Part shown: positions 22,932-36,400 of the stretch, piece after piece | Layout of the letters: each line of letters opens with the position of its first letter | How positions within the stretch are numbered: the first letter of the stretch is position 1 | From: Monosporascus cannonballus | Taxonomy: Eukaryota > Ascomycota > Sordariomycetes > Xylariales | Direction: 5' to 3' | DNA length: 64,000 bases | NCBI GenBank assembly: GCA_004154925.1 | Contig: QJNS01000158.1 | Coordinates: 1-64,000, forward strand | Translations under genes and position numbers: made by a program | The notes under the pieces: generated by a model | What the model was told of the DNA's origin: nothing | The model's database searches: none | Seen by the model: only the letters and a program-made list of their open reading frames with translations

Positions 22932-25471
22932 GGCGCGGTTTCCGTAACATGACTATTGTGTCTCCATCGGGAGGTTATGGGATGGCGGTGGATATGGCCG
23001 TTGATGGATGGCCGCTAAGTTATTCCGAGACTTCGCGTCAACTATACCATCTAAGCATTGAATTCCCCTGTAGTATAAATAATAACACGCCATGGACATC
23101 ACTTCCTTGATGACTAGCCACTAGAAAACCATTGGGGGTTCATCGCTCTATATTTCCTTATGTTCATATCGATCATAATTCCTGTCTCCCACGATTTCAG
23201 AGGCCCGATCTAACAACCCTACCTCTTTCCCTAAAGGTGATCCCCCCTAGTAGCTAATCGACTGCGTCCCTAAACGAGGGGGATGCTACCATCGTTATAT
23301 ATCCTTTACGACTACGAAAACCTGCCGACTCGTAATCGCCGGCGTTGCTCAGTCACTCTACTCCGGTTCCTTGGTGGCTAATATGTCACATCTGGGATAC
23401 CCCGGTTTGAGGATTAACACTGTCTGTTTATCGCGCTGACTTCTACAATTTGAGAGTTCTGATGGTGTCCTATCAGAGGCGCTAGTCACGCTTCTAGGGT
23501 GATCCACGGGATAATATCTGTTAGCCGTCGGAGGTAAACGTTCATGCCTGAAGATAGCCCGTTAGCTCATCGATATCAGCAAGCATTTTTGGCCCTTGGG
23601 TTATGGTCCTAGGGATACCGGGCGAAGTAGCGAAGGCGTGATATACAGATGGCAAGAAAAGAGCCTGTCTGCAACTCCGGCTTACGTTGCCTCAGTATAT
23701 TCAGTGTTCAGGCTGCTGGGAGATATGCTGATTATAGCCTAACCCTAGAACTTAGAGAGTGCCCGAGAATCTCTAAGCCTATTGCCGGTGCCCGCCGCTG
23801 TCCCTATCACAGTCTCACCGTCTAGATTTGGGCAGGAGGCAGGTATTAGTGACGGTATTCCTAGACCTTCAATGGTTCCTAGGCGGTTCACGAAATCTGC
23901 CCCTATCTTCCTCTGCTTGCCCCCATCCAAGCGCTCATGACTGAAGCTTAGGGATACGCGATGTTGAAGACTCCGTAGGGAAGTCTCACTAAGGTGCATG
24001 GGAAAGTAGGAAGGTTTGGTTTTTCGAGATAGTTTTGTCAAAGGAGCGCATGGCGTAACATGTGGTCCTCGTATGCCAAAGCTCGTAGCATGTCGCATAA
24101 TGCGTTCAACGCTACATCCGTAGACCCCTACCGGAAACCACGGCAGTTCGTTCGAGGTCCCGCGCCTTACGTCTTTCCAAAAAGACGTCTGTTTCGTCTA
24201 CCAGTACAGCTTTTAGGCACGCTGTCCAAGAGTACGAAGGACATGTTCTTAAAGGAGAAGCCAAACCGCCAGTCTCGGCTCTCTGCGTAAAGTCCTTATG
24301 TACCAGGGCCTGCGTGGATCAAACGTCCTGAAATTCGCCCTCCTATGGCGAGGTAGCGGTCCCGGATGTTGAGCTGTGTCTGGTCTGCGGTTCCTTCAGG
24401 CGAACGGCATCATATACTGTGACAAGTCTCCGGAATCGTTCGATAGACCCCGCAGCACACTGCGTTTCTGCAAAAAGATCTGTAAATACGGAAGCTCCTA
24501 CTAAAATTGCGACCTTCGATGCCTCAATGGAGTAGTAAGGAGATCATAGAGTACTACGCGCGCAGGATGGTCGATATTTCCATCTTTCCACGTCTCTATA
24601 GAGAGACACGACTCCGTCAGTCAAATTCCCGCGATGAGAAAGGAGCAGTCTTGAACGAGTTGTTCGCGATTGCAGGCCTCGGTAGCACGTACAGAGTTAA
24701 CAAACTCTGTGAGACAGTCAGGTTCGCTGTGTTCAACCATTGCGGCGCCGGAGAGACTGTTCGCTAAAGTGTACGTACGTCCCCCCAATACCTAGCCGCC
24801 AAACTCCCTGATAGGGAGAAGACTGTGGAGGAGGACGAAGCCTTTTACAACATTCCAAAAGCTCCGATAATTTTGGGGGGTTTTGCCGGGGCCTCCCCGA
24901 GATGGAACTTGTCTCCTACAAGCCAGCATAATGGCCAACGTTAGTCGTAGTGCCAATGTATGGCGGGTTCTCCGACATGCTAAATTCAATCTTAAAATGC
25001 TGCTGATGTTGCCCAAGGCCCACTCTGGCCCAGGCCCGAGTTCCTCCAAGCTCCCGTATCTCCAGCGGTCGGAAAAGCTTAATCGCACTCGATAAGAGGT
25101 GCTTAGTAGGTGCGCTAAAACGTCACAGGGTCCGGCGCAATAGGGACACGACACGACACGACACGACACGACATCGTAACCCTCATATTATTGGTTTTCT
25201 AGCTGCAGGATACCTAATTCGAGTGTCCGAATCGACTTTGCTCGCGGGTTGGAGAATTTCCGCACTTTGATATTCGGGGGAACGGTGCCATTTGCTTTTG
25301 GCGTTCGAATATCTGTGTACGACCCCGTATCCTTCCTTTGGCATCCTACACGCCTACCAACTCGATAGGTAATATAGTCGCTATATCCTCGCCAAGCAAT
25401 GAGGGTGCCTTAGGTTCCTCTCTGTTCCTTCCCATGAACTCGTAACCTTCATCTTCTCGAACATCCGAGCC
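22932..25471. other. Intergenic region, 2.5 kb, no gene recognised
   Basis: Contains the rtt103 3' end and the promoter of the mannosidase. Open frames are short and unlike any family I know. A pentanucleotide repeat lies at 25146-25173. Confidence 0.5.
25146..25173. repeat. ACACG pentanucleotide microsatellite
   Basis: Five full ACACG units and a partial sixth in tandem, about 300 bp upstream of the mannosidase start. Confidence 0.9.
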
Positions 25472-27440
25472 ATGTCTATTCGTCGTGTCCGACTCGTTCT
25501 TGCCGTTGTGGGCATATGGCTATTTGCATCCTGGTACTTCAGCGGGCGCCCAAACTACCCCTTGCCGTTTCCGGGCTCTGGCGGTCAATCGGATTACAGC
25601 GAGATCGGCTCCGATATTCAAAGGTGGGAAAAGCTTCCAACCCGGTATCCGGTGAAGAACCTTGCTATCCTCCCGACCGACAAATCCAATGTGGGGATAC
25701 CCCGAGTGCAAGCAAGCCCAAAGCCACGAGAGGATGCGGAGGCGAAGGAAATCCGGCTGAAGCGACTTGCCGCCGTCAAGGAAAGCTTTATACACAGCTG
25801 GGAGGGCTACAAGATGGCGGGTTGGCTTCACGACGAGGTTAGGCCAGTGAGTGGGACCTTTAAGGATCCTTTTGGTGGCTGGGCTGCTACGCTCGTTGAT
25901 ACGCTCGACACACTGTGGATCATAGGTCTGAAGGACGATTTCGAACTTGCTGTTAAGGCTTGTGAGGAGATCGATTTTACGACCGCCGCTACCCAGCTGA
26001 TTAATGTCTTCGAAACTACGATTCGCTATCTAGGCGGGTTTCTTGCGGCGTACGAACTGAGCGAGAGGCAATACCCCAGTTTGTTGCGTAAAGCCGTCGA
26101 AGTTGCGGACCTAATAATGTGTGCCTTCGACACACCAAATCATGCACCGATCACGAGATGGGACTGGCGAGCTTATACGGCTGGAGTGGCACAAATAGCC
26201 TCTCGCAGCACCCTCGTGTCCGAGATTGGTTCGCTGAGTTTGGAGTTGTCTAAACTCTCCCAGTTGACCGGAGACATGCAGTATCACGATGCCGCTCAGA
26301 GGATATCTGATCAGTTCGAGAAAGGCCAGCGCGAGACCTATTTGCCGGGCATGTGGCCGGTTATCGTCGACCCGTCCAAGTCGCCAATGGAGTTCCCCGG
26401 GAACTCCTTCACTCTAGGAGGCATGTCAGACTCACTGTACGAATACTTTCCAAAGCAATACCTGTTATTAGGTGGGCAACTGGCCCAGCCGCGTAAGCTC
26501 TATGAAGGGTTCATCGATGTTGGGAAAAAGCATCTACTCTTCCGTGCCCTGAACCCGGACAACAAGCCCCTGATGTTCTTTGGTGACGCGGATGTCAGGA
26601 ACGGGAAGGTGGAAACAACAGCACGGGGACAGCATCTTACTTGCTTCGCCGGTGGAATGCTCGGAATGGCCGCGAAGATCTTTGACCGCCCCAGTGAACT
26701 GAAGATAGCCCAGCAGCTTACAGATGGTTGTGTATGGACCTACAACCATACCCAGAGCGGCATTGGTCCTGAAATCTTCCACTTCGTCCCTTGCGACCCG
26801 GATCCGGAGGGTAAGCATGTTTATAAGTTACCTTTACCACTCCTTGGCCTGTCTTGGGGGTAGAACGTGCTCATTCGGGCTAGGATTTACGTTCCGAGAC
26901 ATGGTTCAATCTCCCGCGTGACCCCCCAGGAACCGGCGATGTAGTGATTACTGACGTGTGGACACGATAGAGGATGATTGCCAGTGGAGCCAGGAGCGTT
27001 GGTTTCAGGGTCTGGGGAAGTACTGGGGGAATAGAATGAAGGATAAGAAGGAGCCTTCGAAGGACGAGATCGAAAAGATCATCGAAGTCCACAACCTACC
27101 CCTGGGCATGGTCGATGTCCCCGATCGGCGTTACATCCTGAGGCCCGAAGCCATCGAATCGGTGTTTATGATGTACCGCCTGACGGGCGACCCCGAATGG
27201 ATGGACAAGGCCTGGGACATGTTCACGGCCATCGAGAAGCTCACGCGGACGAAGATCGCAGCCGCGTCGCTGGACGACGTCACGAAGGCGCAGCCGGCGC
27301 AGGTGGACTCGATGGAGTCCTTCTGGCTCGCCGAGACGCTGAAGTACTTCTACCTGATCTTCAGCGATTTCGACGTCATCTCCCTGGACCAGTGGGTGCT
27401 GAATACCGAGGCTCACCCTCTCAGGCGTGCGGATGCTTAG
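25472..27440 (+). CDS. Class I alpha-1,2-mannosidase, glycoside hydrolase family 47
   Basis: Trims alpha-1,2-linked mannose from N-glycans in the ER or Golgi. Exons 25472-26810 and 26971-27440 give 602 residues. Residues about 5-25 form a signal anchor (type II membrane protein); a Pro-rich stem follows. The catalytic (alpha/alpha)7 domain starts near 105: FIHSWEGYKMAGW, GGWAATLVDTLDTLWIIGL, LGGMSDSLYEYFPK, RPEAIESVFMMYRLTGD, and SFWLAETLKYFYLIFSDF with the calcium-site NTEAHP at the end. Cys391 (HLTCFAGG) and Cys420 (DGCVWTY) match the conserved disulfide of mannosidase I, which argues against the EDEM subgroup. Yeast Mns1 and fungal Golgi paralogues cannot be separated by eye. The donor is GTAAGC and the intron has 160 nt. 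Confidence 0.94.
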
Positions 27441-30400
27441 CTTAGTGTTGCCTGGCGACTAGAGCCGCGGCCCCCTCTGTGAGCTAGAACCCTCTTGGAG
27501 ACTCCGGTTATTGCGACTACGTTAGAATGGCGTTGGCATGCTCGTAAGAGTCTATATTTGAATGTATATATATGTCAGTGGGAGCCGGTATGGTCATATA
27601 ATAATGTCAACAGCGTAGAGGTCCTTTGTCCCCTTCCTTCCCCTTATATACGGCCCCGGATCCGGATATAGGGGTGGAGTGGTATAACCAAACATAATAA
27701 CTAGAAGGAGATATTATCTTAAATGTATGCAAAACAGTTTTGAAAATTGCTAGTAATGTTGGTAAATAAGCTCCGTTAAAGCTTAGCCCCAAAATAGCCT
27801 GGCGAAGACTCAGAGTTGGCAAACATTGTTCCGTCTGCTATTCTGTGTCTTTATCCAAACAAGTGACTCCGACTGGATATTTTAACATATTATAAGATGC
27901 TATAGCACTTAAAGAAGCATAGATGAACACATCTAATACTTTTTCGTCCTTCTGGCTTCATAACATCCACATCCTCTTCACTTGTTTGTCATAAGTCAAA
28001 TATCTAAAACCGCCTTGGTAATTCAGCACGCTGATACCGTCCATAACAAGGAAGTGTTGGGAGAGAAATATCATCCCTTTCCCTCAGAAGGGTCTCTTTT
28101 TTTTGATATACGACTGTGCTAATAAATCCGTTGTCGAACCACCAGATGGTTTGGCCTGGGACCATCTAAAAGCTAATGAATCAAAGCCGTTCGGATTATC
28201 CAAACAGCGCGCGCCTCGATATTCCGCACAATCCCAGACCCTGCTACCTCCGGACATGTTGTGGTCCTTTCTTCCGCGAAGCAACTCCCCCGTTCCTGCG
28301 GCCAACTCCTGCGGGTTGAGCTTGCGAGGTTCCTCTGTATGGTGCTGCACGCCCCAGACTGAGGTGTCCGAGTATACCTGGATCAAGGTTGATACGAGTC
28401 ATCCCTGGGGCCTGCCTGGTTCGGAAATGCCACATTCGAGCAACTGGGAAACGAATTAGGATGCCTGGCAGAGGGAGAGGGTACTCTAGACTCACCAAGT
28501 CTCGTATACGTGCGAGATGCCATGTATTGACGTACGTGAAGCACGAGAACCGCATTCCCAGACATGACATCGTGTATACTAAGCCGTGCTCTATCATTTC
28601 CATTGAACGCTCCCTAGCCGTCAATGTGAAAATACTCGTAGCTGGCTATGCTCTACTCGGATGGACAGGTAGTGTACCGCAGCAACCCCCCATATGGATC
28701 ACGTATACACGTTGATCGCTATAGTGTACGCTGGGCACGCGGATGGGCTACGTTATGGCCACTGCTGTTCATTGAGAGCGTAGGGCCAGAATCTATGCCC
28801 AGCACAGGGGAGCCCGCATACCGAAGAAGATATTCACAAGCGGTTGTCTTGTGGCTCGGACTAGGGAAACGGATACACGAATACACTCGGCCCCTAATTC
28901 AAGGGTAATGTGGACGGGGACATCAGTCAAATAGCATTATCCAAGGCCCACGTCCAGAGTATCATCTGCGCCTGATCAGCGAAGGCGTTCTCGATGCGCC
29001 CTTTGTGAGTGCTAGTAGCCACGGTCGTCGCTTGCTCACTGAGGGTCTTCTGTAGAGGTGGCTAGGAATTGGCGAAGGTTGCTACCCTACTCATTCTACC
29101 CAGAGGCTGTCGACTACCCATTCTGAGCCCCCAGATGCATCCGATACCACTGGGTACGGGGCGGTACAGTTCTGATCTAATAGACTTATTCTCGTTAACG
29201 GAGGGGACATCCTTGATTCAGGATAGCCTCCATTCGCGTGTCTCTACTATGGTCCTTTGGCCGGCGCCGAATATGGCTGCACTGATGACTAACGCTGGAG
29301 GGTTCCTACATATTCTGACGAAGTTGAAGGAGATAACTCGAAGCTAGCTCTGAAAAGGCACCAAAATATTTCCGTGAAGGGTAAACCAGAGAGTGTCACG
29401 GCCGGATAAGAGATCCACGACAATGCTGTCGGAGATTCCCTTTGATGCATAACGTTGTAGGCTCCTCACGCTACCCTTCTGCACCATGCTACAGGGGCTT
29501 GTTATTTTCTGCTATGGATGGCAATGCACGAGCTGTTGGACCGCTCTTCATAAGTACTTAGGAAGGGTAAAAGACATAGCCCCGCTTCCCAACCAGCATC
29601 TCATAGTCCCCTTAAACACTGCGGTCTACCCTTTTCATCGAAAGCCCTGATCTAGTAACCCCTAGATCTCAGCCTGCCGTTGATGTCCAATTAGTCCGCA
29701 AGGCTACCCTATTTGTAAGTAGAGGAGGCTGCTGAGGGCGTAGGACTTGAGTCCTCACTCTGCTGGCGCCCGTACCCAAGTTCTCTGTGGTCACTGGTAG
29801 ATAGGGGGTCTAAACAGTTGGGAGCATCCGTAAGGTTCCCTGCCTTTGGGTTGATGGGCTGGGCAGGACACAAACAAACCTGAAAATATTACAAGCCAGG
29901 CCAGATCGTCCTCCAGTTCGTGAACGGCTACCAATAAGGCGAACCACGCCACGGCTATGGCTTACGGGGTCCCTTACATGGCATCGGGTACTATAGCAGG
30001 GCACCAAGTCAGATAACATGTCCGGCGGTGGTGTACGTGATCTTACGTTGACGTTCTCCACTGACCCGTAACCATGAAGCCACTTCTGCCACCCAAGGGA
30101 GGGACTCAGTTTCGCCCCCCGCTGGATAGGGGCACCGTCAACCGGAGCATATTGTCATCTCGTGCGCCTTGATGCTAAATGGTTGAGTCAATGCAGTCTT
30201 GTCCTCAGCGAGGCTTAGGAAGAGATTGCCGGGTCAATTGGCAGCCTAGCATTGAGGGCTCTAGGTGTACTCACGGAGTGACGCCTACCGTTTTCGCTTA
30301 TGCGCTGCACAGTCGACACGGAGATCGGATTACTGTTGCTGACCCGAACCGCTGCAGTGCGGAGACAGAGAGGCCGGCAGGCGGTTGTGTGTGAACCACA

Positions 30401-33400
30401 AACCACAATATCGTATGTTGTTACTGCCGACTAACTGACCTGAATTGGCGATGGTCATGCCTAGCGATGCCGCCTCTGCTTCGGTAAATGTGGGACGCGG
30501 GCTTGATTCCGCAGGGCGCAAGGCATACTGACGCTGTTTCCGCCTACGGCGGGCCGCATACCCAAGACTCTGGTTCCAAGTCCACCAGCAGCTGAGTGGG
30601 TTTGTCCCAGTGGCCTTCCTAAAAGGGATAGAATCGCTGTGATCTTCCGAGATGTCCACCGGTGGAGATCAGAGATCTGCGTGAGCTTCGAATAGGGCAG
30701 GACGGCTGGACTGTGTGATTGGAGGCAAGGTGGTGCGTAGCAACCTTGCAGATGCCCACGTGTGGACTGAGGTGACAGGGGGGCCTGCGGATCTGACCAT
30801 CTCCACCAAACTACCCGCTGGCTTGGGCTGAACAGGGCGAAAGCTGAGCCGTATTACCATCTGAATCCTGAAATGTAGGTAGCATTCAACAACCACACCA
30901 ACAATCACCTGAAACGTGCAACGAGCATCCGGGTGGTAAGCTGGCACGCGTCGATTTCCGGGAGGAAATGAAGTTTATGCAGGTATGGTAACATCGAACG
31001 ACTGCTGGAGGCAAGCCAACTCCCAGATTCGTCATCCAGAAGGTTTCACAAAGGAACCACAGAGGGACTCCGGATGGGTCCTAGATGAGGCTCAATATTG
31101 GGGGAATAATACCGCATCCAGAGCTGTTCATTAATGACCATGATATTGAGATCAAGGCAAACCGCCTTGACTGGAGTCAATGATTGGAAGAAACACGGTC
31201 TGTTCCACAAAAGAACAATTCGCCCCTTGATGCCACCAGCCTTCCCTTTGAGCATGCCATCCTCGTGCAGTTTTGCCATGTGGGGGATAACCGTGGCGTT
31301 CCTGCTGGATGGTAAGGCTATATCGCTGTCCGTTGGAGATCCATGGCAGTTGCATGGCAGGCTGGCGAAAATGCCGAATGCTCTCGGAGCCCTTCTCCCT
31401 TCCCGGGAGGATCAGATAAGCGATTGACAACAAGCGGCATCAAGCCTGAACCGGGAACGATTCGAGGGCTGGTGCTAGGCTCTGAACATTCCGTTTCGTG
31501 ACCGGCACTAATATCCGTGCCTTCCGTTCCGGTTTGGGGAATTTTAGGCATGAGCCCCATAATCGAAAAGCAAGTAGTGTCAACTGTAATAATAGCGAAT
31601 TGCTATAGGGATGGTATTCACTTCAGCTCTCGCCCTAGATTCCTTGATGGGGGCGCATGGGGTCATTCCCCACACCATTGGCGTCCAGAGACTAGGACGA
31701 GAGCAGTAGCGTTAAGCGTGTAGCGTAGGATCGACAGCGGGAACGGGTGGCTGTTCTCTACCGTCTTGCTGAGGTTGTTCAATCGGGTAGCACTAAGCCT
31801 TAACCGCCACCTTTTGCGAGATTCAACAGGATTTCCAAGGGACGCGAGACTCCAGATAGGGGCCGAACTGGGAGAGGGTTCAACGTCAGAAAACGTCTTG
31901 AGGTTTGAGGAGTCCAGTTGATCGGTTATCAGTTTCCTACATGCAGCTATTCCGCACAGCCTTCACTACGGGGCTCTGTGACGTTTTGTTGCGAGAGGCC
32001 ATGATAATCGTGATATGTCAAGCACCAATGGCAGTGGCTGAGTGATGTGCCGTGATTCGTCAAGGAGAAAGCAGTTTTGCTGGTCCATAAGCCGCGCGAA
32101 TTGGCCAATTAACTCTTAGAGAAGAGTATTGAGAAATGTCGAGCTAATGACCTGGTCGAATCCCGGTCATGGAAAGAGAAGTCTTCCGTGGTACGAACCA
32201 ATATACCGACAACCCTACCCCAGCATTGTGCGTATATGTATATCTGAAACAAACTGATGTCTAATTTGTCTTCATATAGGCATGGATATGTGAAGACAGC
32301 GGAATGCTCTTTAACAAATACCTGCGACGCATATTCTCGTATCATGTCATCACCATTCATAAAATGCAATACACGTACATCCGTAATAATAACAACTACC
32401 TGTCAAGTCGCTTGCAGCGACGGAAGTGCACCTGGACGGTCATCACGGTGCTAGCCAAGTCTGTAGTCGTCCGTATTGCTCTCTGTCCTTCCACACCTGA
32501 TCGACGCCACATAGTACTTCGTAGATGATTGGTATCTAGAGAATAGCCAAGCGCACTTCGTCTGGTCACACGGGACCACCATCGACGAATAGCCCGACGG
32601 CTCCTTGGGGGGAGAAGGACTAGGGAAACCAAAGCCTTCTGGATATTGGTCGATCTCCCGTGAAACTGGGGCGTCAGGTCCCCGAAGCGCCACCTGAATC
32701 CCGATGAAGATACTACCCAACTACATTAAACTACATTAATGTACCGCTGACTCGCTCTTGGTGCCTTCAATCAAACAGTGACCATCACCAAGGAAATGCA
32801 TTTGCCGCGACGTATGCCACGTGCTCCTATGAGGGGGCTCGATGTTACCCTTCTGATCCTTCTATGCAATAGTCCATGTGTGGGGAAGAGACACAGAACC
32901 TCTCGCGACAGTCTGTAGCCTTATGATTCTCAGAAGAAGCAATTCTTGTCGCATAGGGGTGACTTGTTCCAGGATCCATGCGTAACAAGTCTTCATACTT
33001 CATATTGGTGCATAAGCGATCAGTCTACTGATACGAGGGTTGCTGGATTTAATAATAGCTACTCGTATCACCCAATCCCTTGCTGGCCTTGTGTAATGTG
33101 TGAACTATATTTATGCATCACTGCACACGCTCTTCGCCCCAGCTTCTTGTGTAAGACCTAATGCGCCCCGGCAAATTGATGCGAAAAGAAGCATTTTGGT
33201 GGCACGGACAGCTCGACCCGACAGAGCGGTTAACCTCGAGCTGCCATGAACGTCCCTTATTAGTATTACGCCTGGCGTTGGGCGGCTTGTGCCGGTGACG
33301 GTTAGTTCCTTAATGCTAATTCTAACTTTAATATTATATGTGGATTACGAGATATACCGTCTGGTTCAGAGGGAAGGTCCGTGTCTAACCCGGTACTCAA

Positions 33401-36400
33401 CAAAAATTAAGTACCCTTTGACATTCATATATACCTAGTATCTTGCGAAACAAAATCATCCATGCCGGTTATCAGGGCATTTAACATGTGGAGTGATACC
33501 GCCCCGTGGATGTTGGACTTGCCCATCATACGTATTCAGCGAGACTACCGATGTGGATGATATCGGTTCCAGTTCTGCGGAACGCTGATCTGCTATCCGA
33601 CTAAATCCCCTAGTCCCATGGTGATCGCAATTCGACAGCGCTTAACAAGACTCTTTTGCGAGGATCTTAGCAACCCTTGTGGGTTCTCTTGCCTTAATAC
33701 ATGCTTTGTATAGGCCAGGATTCTGCCCCTAGATAGTACACACTTGGACCCGGTTATTAACGCTGGGTACAATCTCGCTGCAAACTCTAGAAGCGGCGAT
33801 GCGCAATCATCAGGCCCGCAAGGCGAGTGAGATTTTAGTTGGAAATGTGGTTGTGTGACCCCAACAACCAGGGGTTTCTAAACAGGGTTAACAAATTGTT
33901 ACCAATTCCGCGGGAATTTGGCGTTCCAGGATGTGCTTGACTGGATACATGGCTTTTGAGGCCACCATTGACTCTGGGGGTGATTGGCGATAGTCCGCCA
34001 GCCCCTGGCTTGAGACAGGGACAATTGACACATCGGCATGTTCTTCATGATTTTCAAGCGTGGGCTTTGAAGTTGAGGGCTTGGCATAAGGCGCGACTTA
34101 TCCAAAGCTTGTCGTTCCCTAAGTGCTGTCGTCGTTTCGGATTGGTTTAATCAGACCCGTCGAAGAGGTACTGACGTCGTCATGGTAAAGTCGGGACCGA
34201 AACGTGAAGTGCCGTCACGAGGTCACCCTAGTCTAAGCACATCGCTGTCTAGGTAATCGGGGAATGCGATGGTTCGAACCCGCGTACCGTCACATCCCGG
34301 TTCCCAAATATTACAGACTTACACCGGCATATGAACTTCTTCAAAGCTTCTTGACCAGCTGAGACTAGTGTCTTCAGATTGATGTCATTTGTCTACAGAA
34401 GTATGGAACATCACCCGCCATCCTGGAACCCATCCGCCTCCTCACTCCGATGATTTGGTTCTGGGATGGATAATCCTAGATTATTACAACATAGGATGGC
34501 GACTTGGGGAGACTATGCAGCCGCCCCAGTACCCCTACCTTTCTTTCGTCCAGTTGCCGTATGGGGCAGATATCCCCCTTGTGGAACCTCTATTCCTGCT
34601 TAAACCTGGACCATATTCTTTGGAAACGACAATGATCATGTAGATCATTACATTGAGAGGCTGACCTGGTCCACCTGCTTTTGCCTGCTAGTTAATTTCT
34701 TCTGTTATTTTGTGTATACTAGGATCGCGATCCCAACAGCGGTGAAATACTAGAACGCCGGGTCAACCGTTGTGGCGCGCCACTCGACGATTTGTCGGGT
34801 GACTCCTCTAGTAGCCATTGACCGGATGAAGATTGGCAATACTATAACCTCTCGATCGTACCGCGGTTTCTCCGCGAATGTTTTGATATCAACACGATGT
34901 TCCTAGTGTATACGGGCCCACTCGCGTCTACCCCTCAATGTGTACGGAGTATGAAACTTTCGCGTCATCCTAATACACAGGCATCTACCATCTGCAAGGG
35001 TTGAGGGAATCGGGATGAACTTTGGATTAACCGATCGGAAATACCATTTTCAGCATGGGTCTTCCCTCATCTTCTCCCTCCCGGGGAACTACTCCGGCTT
35101 GTTGCATAACAAGGTCCAGGAGGGCAACCCTTAATCCCTTAGGATCCTGCGTTGATTTGCCTGATTTCATGACTGCGTTTTATGACATACATGCGATGTC
35201 CGCTGGAAGTGGTTGCGCATTTTAATGTTCCAGATGAGCGGAGTGGTCGGCGTTCGCGGGCAAAATACCCAAGTCTTGCATCTCAGCTGCCTTCTTTTCT
35301 CGGAGCTAAGATGGGTTGGGAACTGTGCATCTGCGCTTGTCGGATTCGATAGAGCACCTAGCTCCCCACACTGAAAATAGGGCTTGGTCAGTGCATGAGG
35401 GGTAGGCATGGTGGACTGTACCCTGTGGAGAACAGACCCGATACATGCACATATCACAGACTCCAGATATGGATATGTACGTAAGGTATCTAGTACCTGT
35501 AAGTATCTGATTAGCTCCGGGTGCCTTTCAGATGCGCAGAGGTATGCGGTATCTGCTATTCCTTACGGACTATATCGTCAATACGAAGTACAGTCGATTC
35601 ATTCATCTTTTGAAGAGGATGATCTGCGTACTGCTTGGATCGCGCCTACTTTAACTGAGATCCTTGGCGGCTCTTTTGCGTCGGGAATTAATAAGGAAGG
35701 GTATTGGGATTCTTTAGCAATTCTGCCTTGCGAACTCGGCCGAGATTAGCGGGCATTTTCTACAGGATAGGGTACCCGAGACTATCTGAATCGTCACTAT
35801 GCACATACATACTTTCTTGCTTGTCACTTTGCAGAGGCATATATAAGTACACTAATGAAATCGGTAGATATGTACCCCCCCATCAGACTACCGGGCGTAC
35901 CGTGGCATGTATCCAAGTACCAAATACCTTGGCTCGCCAAGCGATATACTAGCGCTAGTGCCTGGGAACTGACTGCGCGGGAGACGTTTTTGCAACATGG
36001 TGCTAACCTGATCTAACCCAGTTTAGGGATATTCTCGCTAAATTTATCTTCTTTCGACTTAAGGCGCCCCAGTGTGCCCCGGCGGGGCAGAACGAGTCCA
36101 TTCGACATGCGTACATTCCCCTGGCTCCGCGATCCAGACATTCTCGGTTGGGAACTTCAATGCCATTTTTTGATCATTGCCAATAAGACCTTCGCGAAAG
36201 CATCTGTAGAGAGGGTTACATCGTAGGACGGAGCGGAGCGGCGGTCTGCCGGTGCCCTGACAACATCGCGACATTACATTACAATTCTAGAACGAAAAGC
36301 TTGATTCTTCACAGCCACTCCTACTGGACGGCCGCGTGGTGATTAAGATTGCGATGTTCGTGATGGACCGTATCGATGCTACCCGAGACGATGGGTTTAA

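Noticed and set aside
25146..25173. Telomere-like repeat
   Set aside because: ACACG units are not the fungal TTAGGG repeat and the tract is short and internal.
30330..30947. Two neighbouring minus-strand frames of 109 and 92 codons that might be an old gene
   Set aside because: No family resemblance, no coherent splice joining them, and no codon bias.
32140..32172. Possible tRNA-like T arm around CTGGTCGAATCCCGG
   Set aside because: Stem pairing fails on both strands and no cloverleaf can be drawn.
34266..34285. GGTTCGAACCC resembling a tRNA T arm
   Set aside because: The T stem does not pair beyond three bases and I find no matching acceptor stem or D arm upstream.
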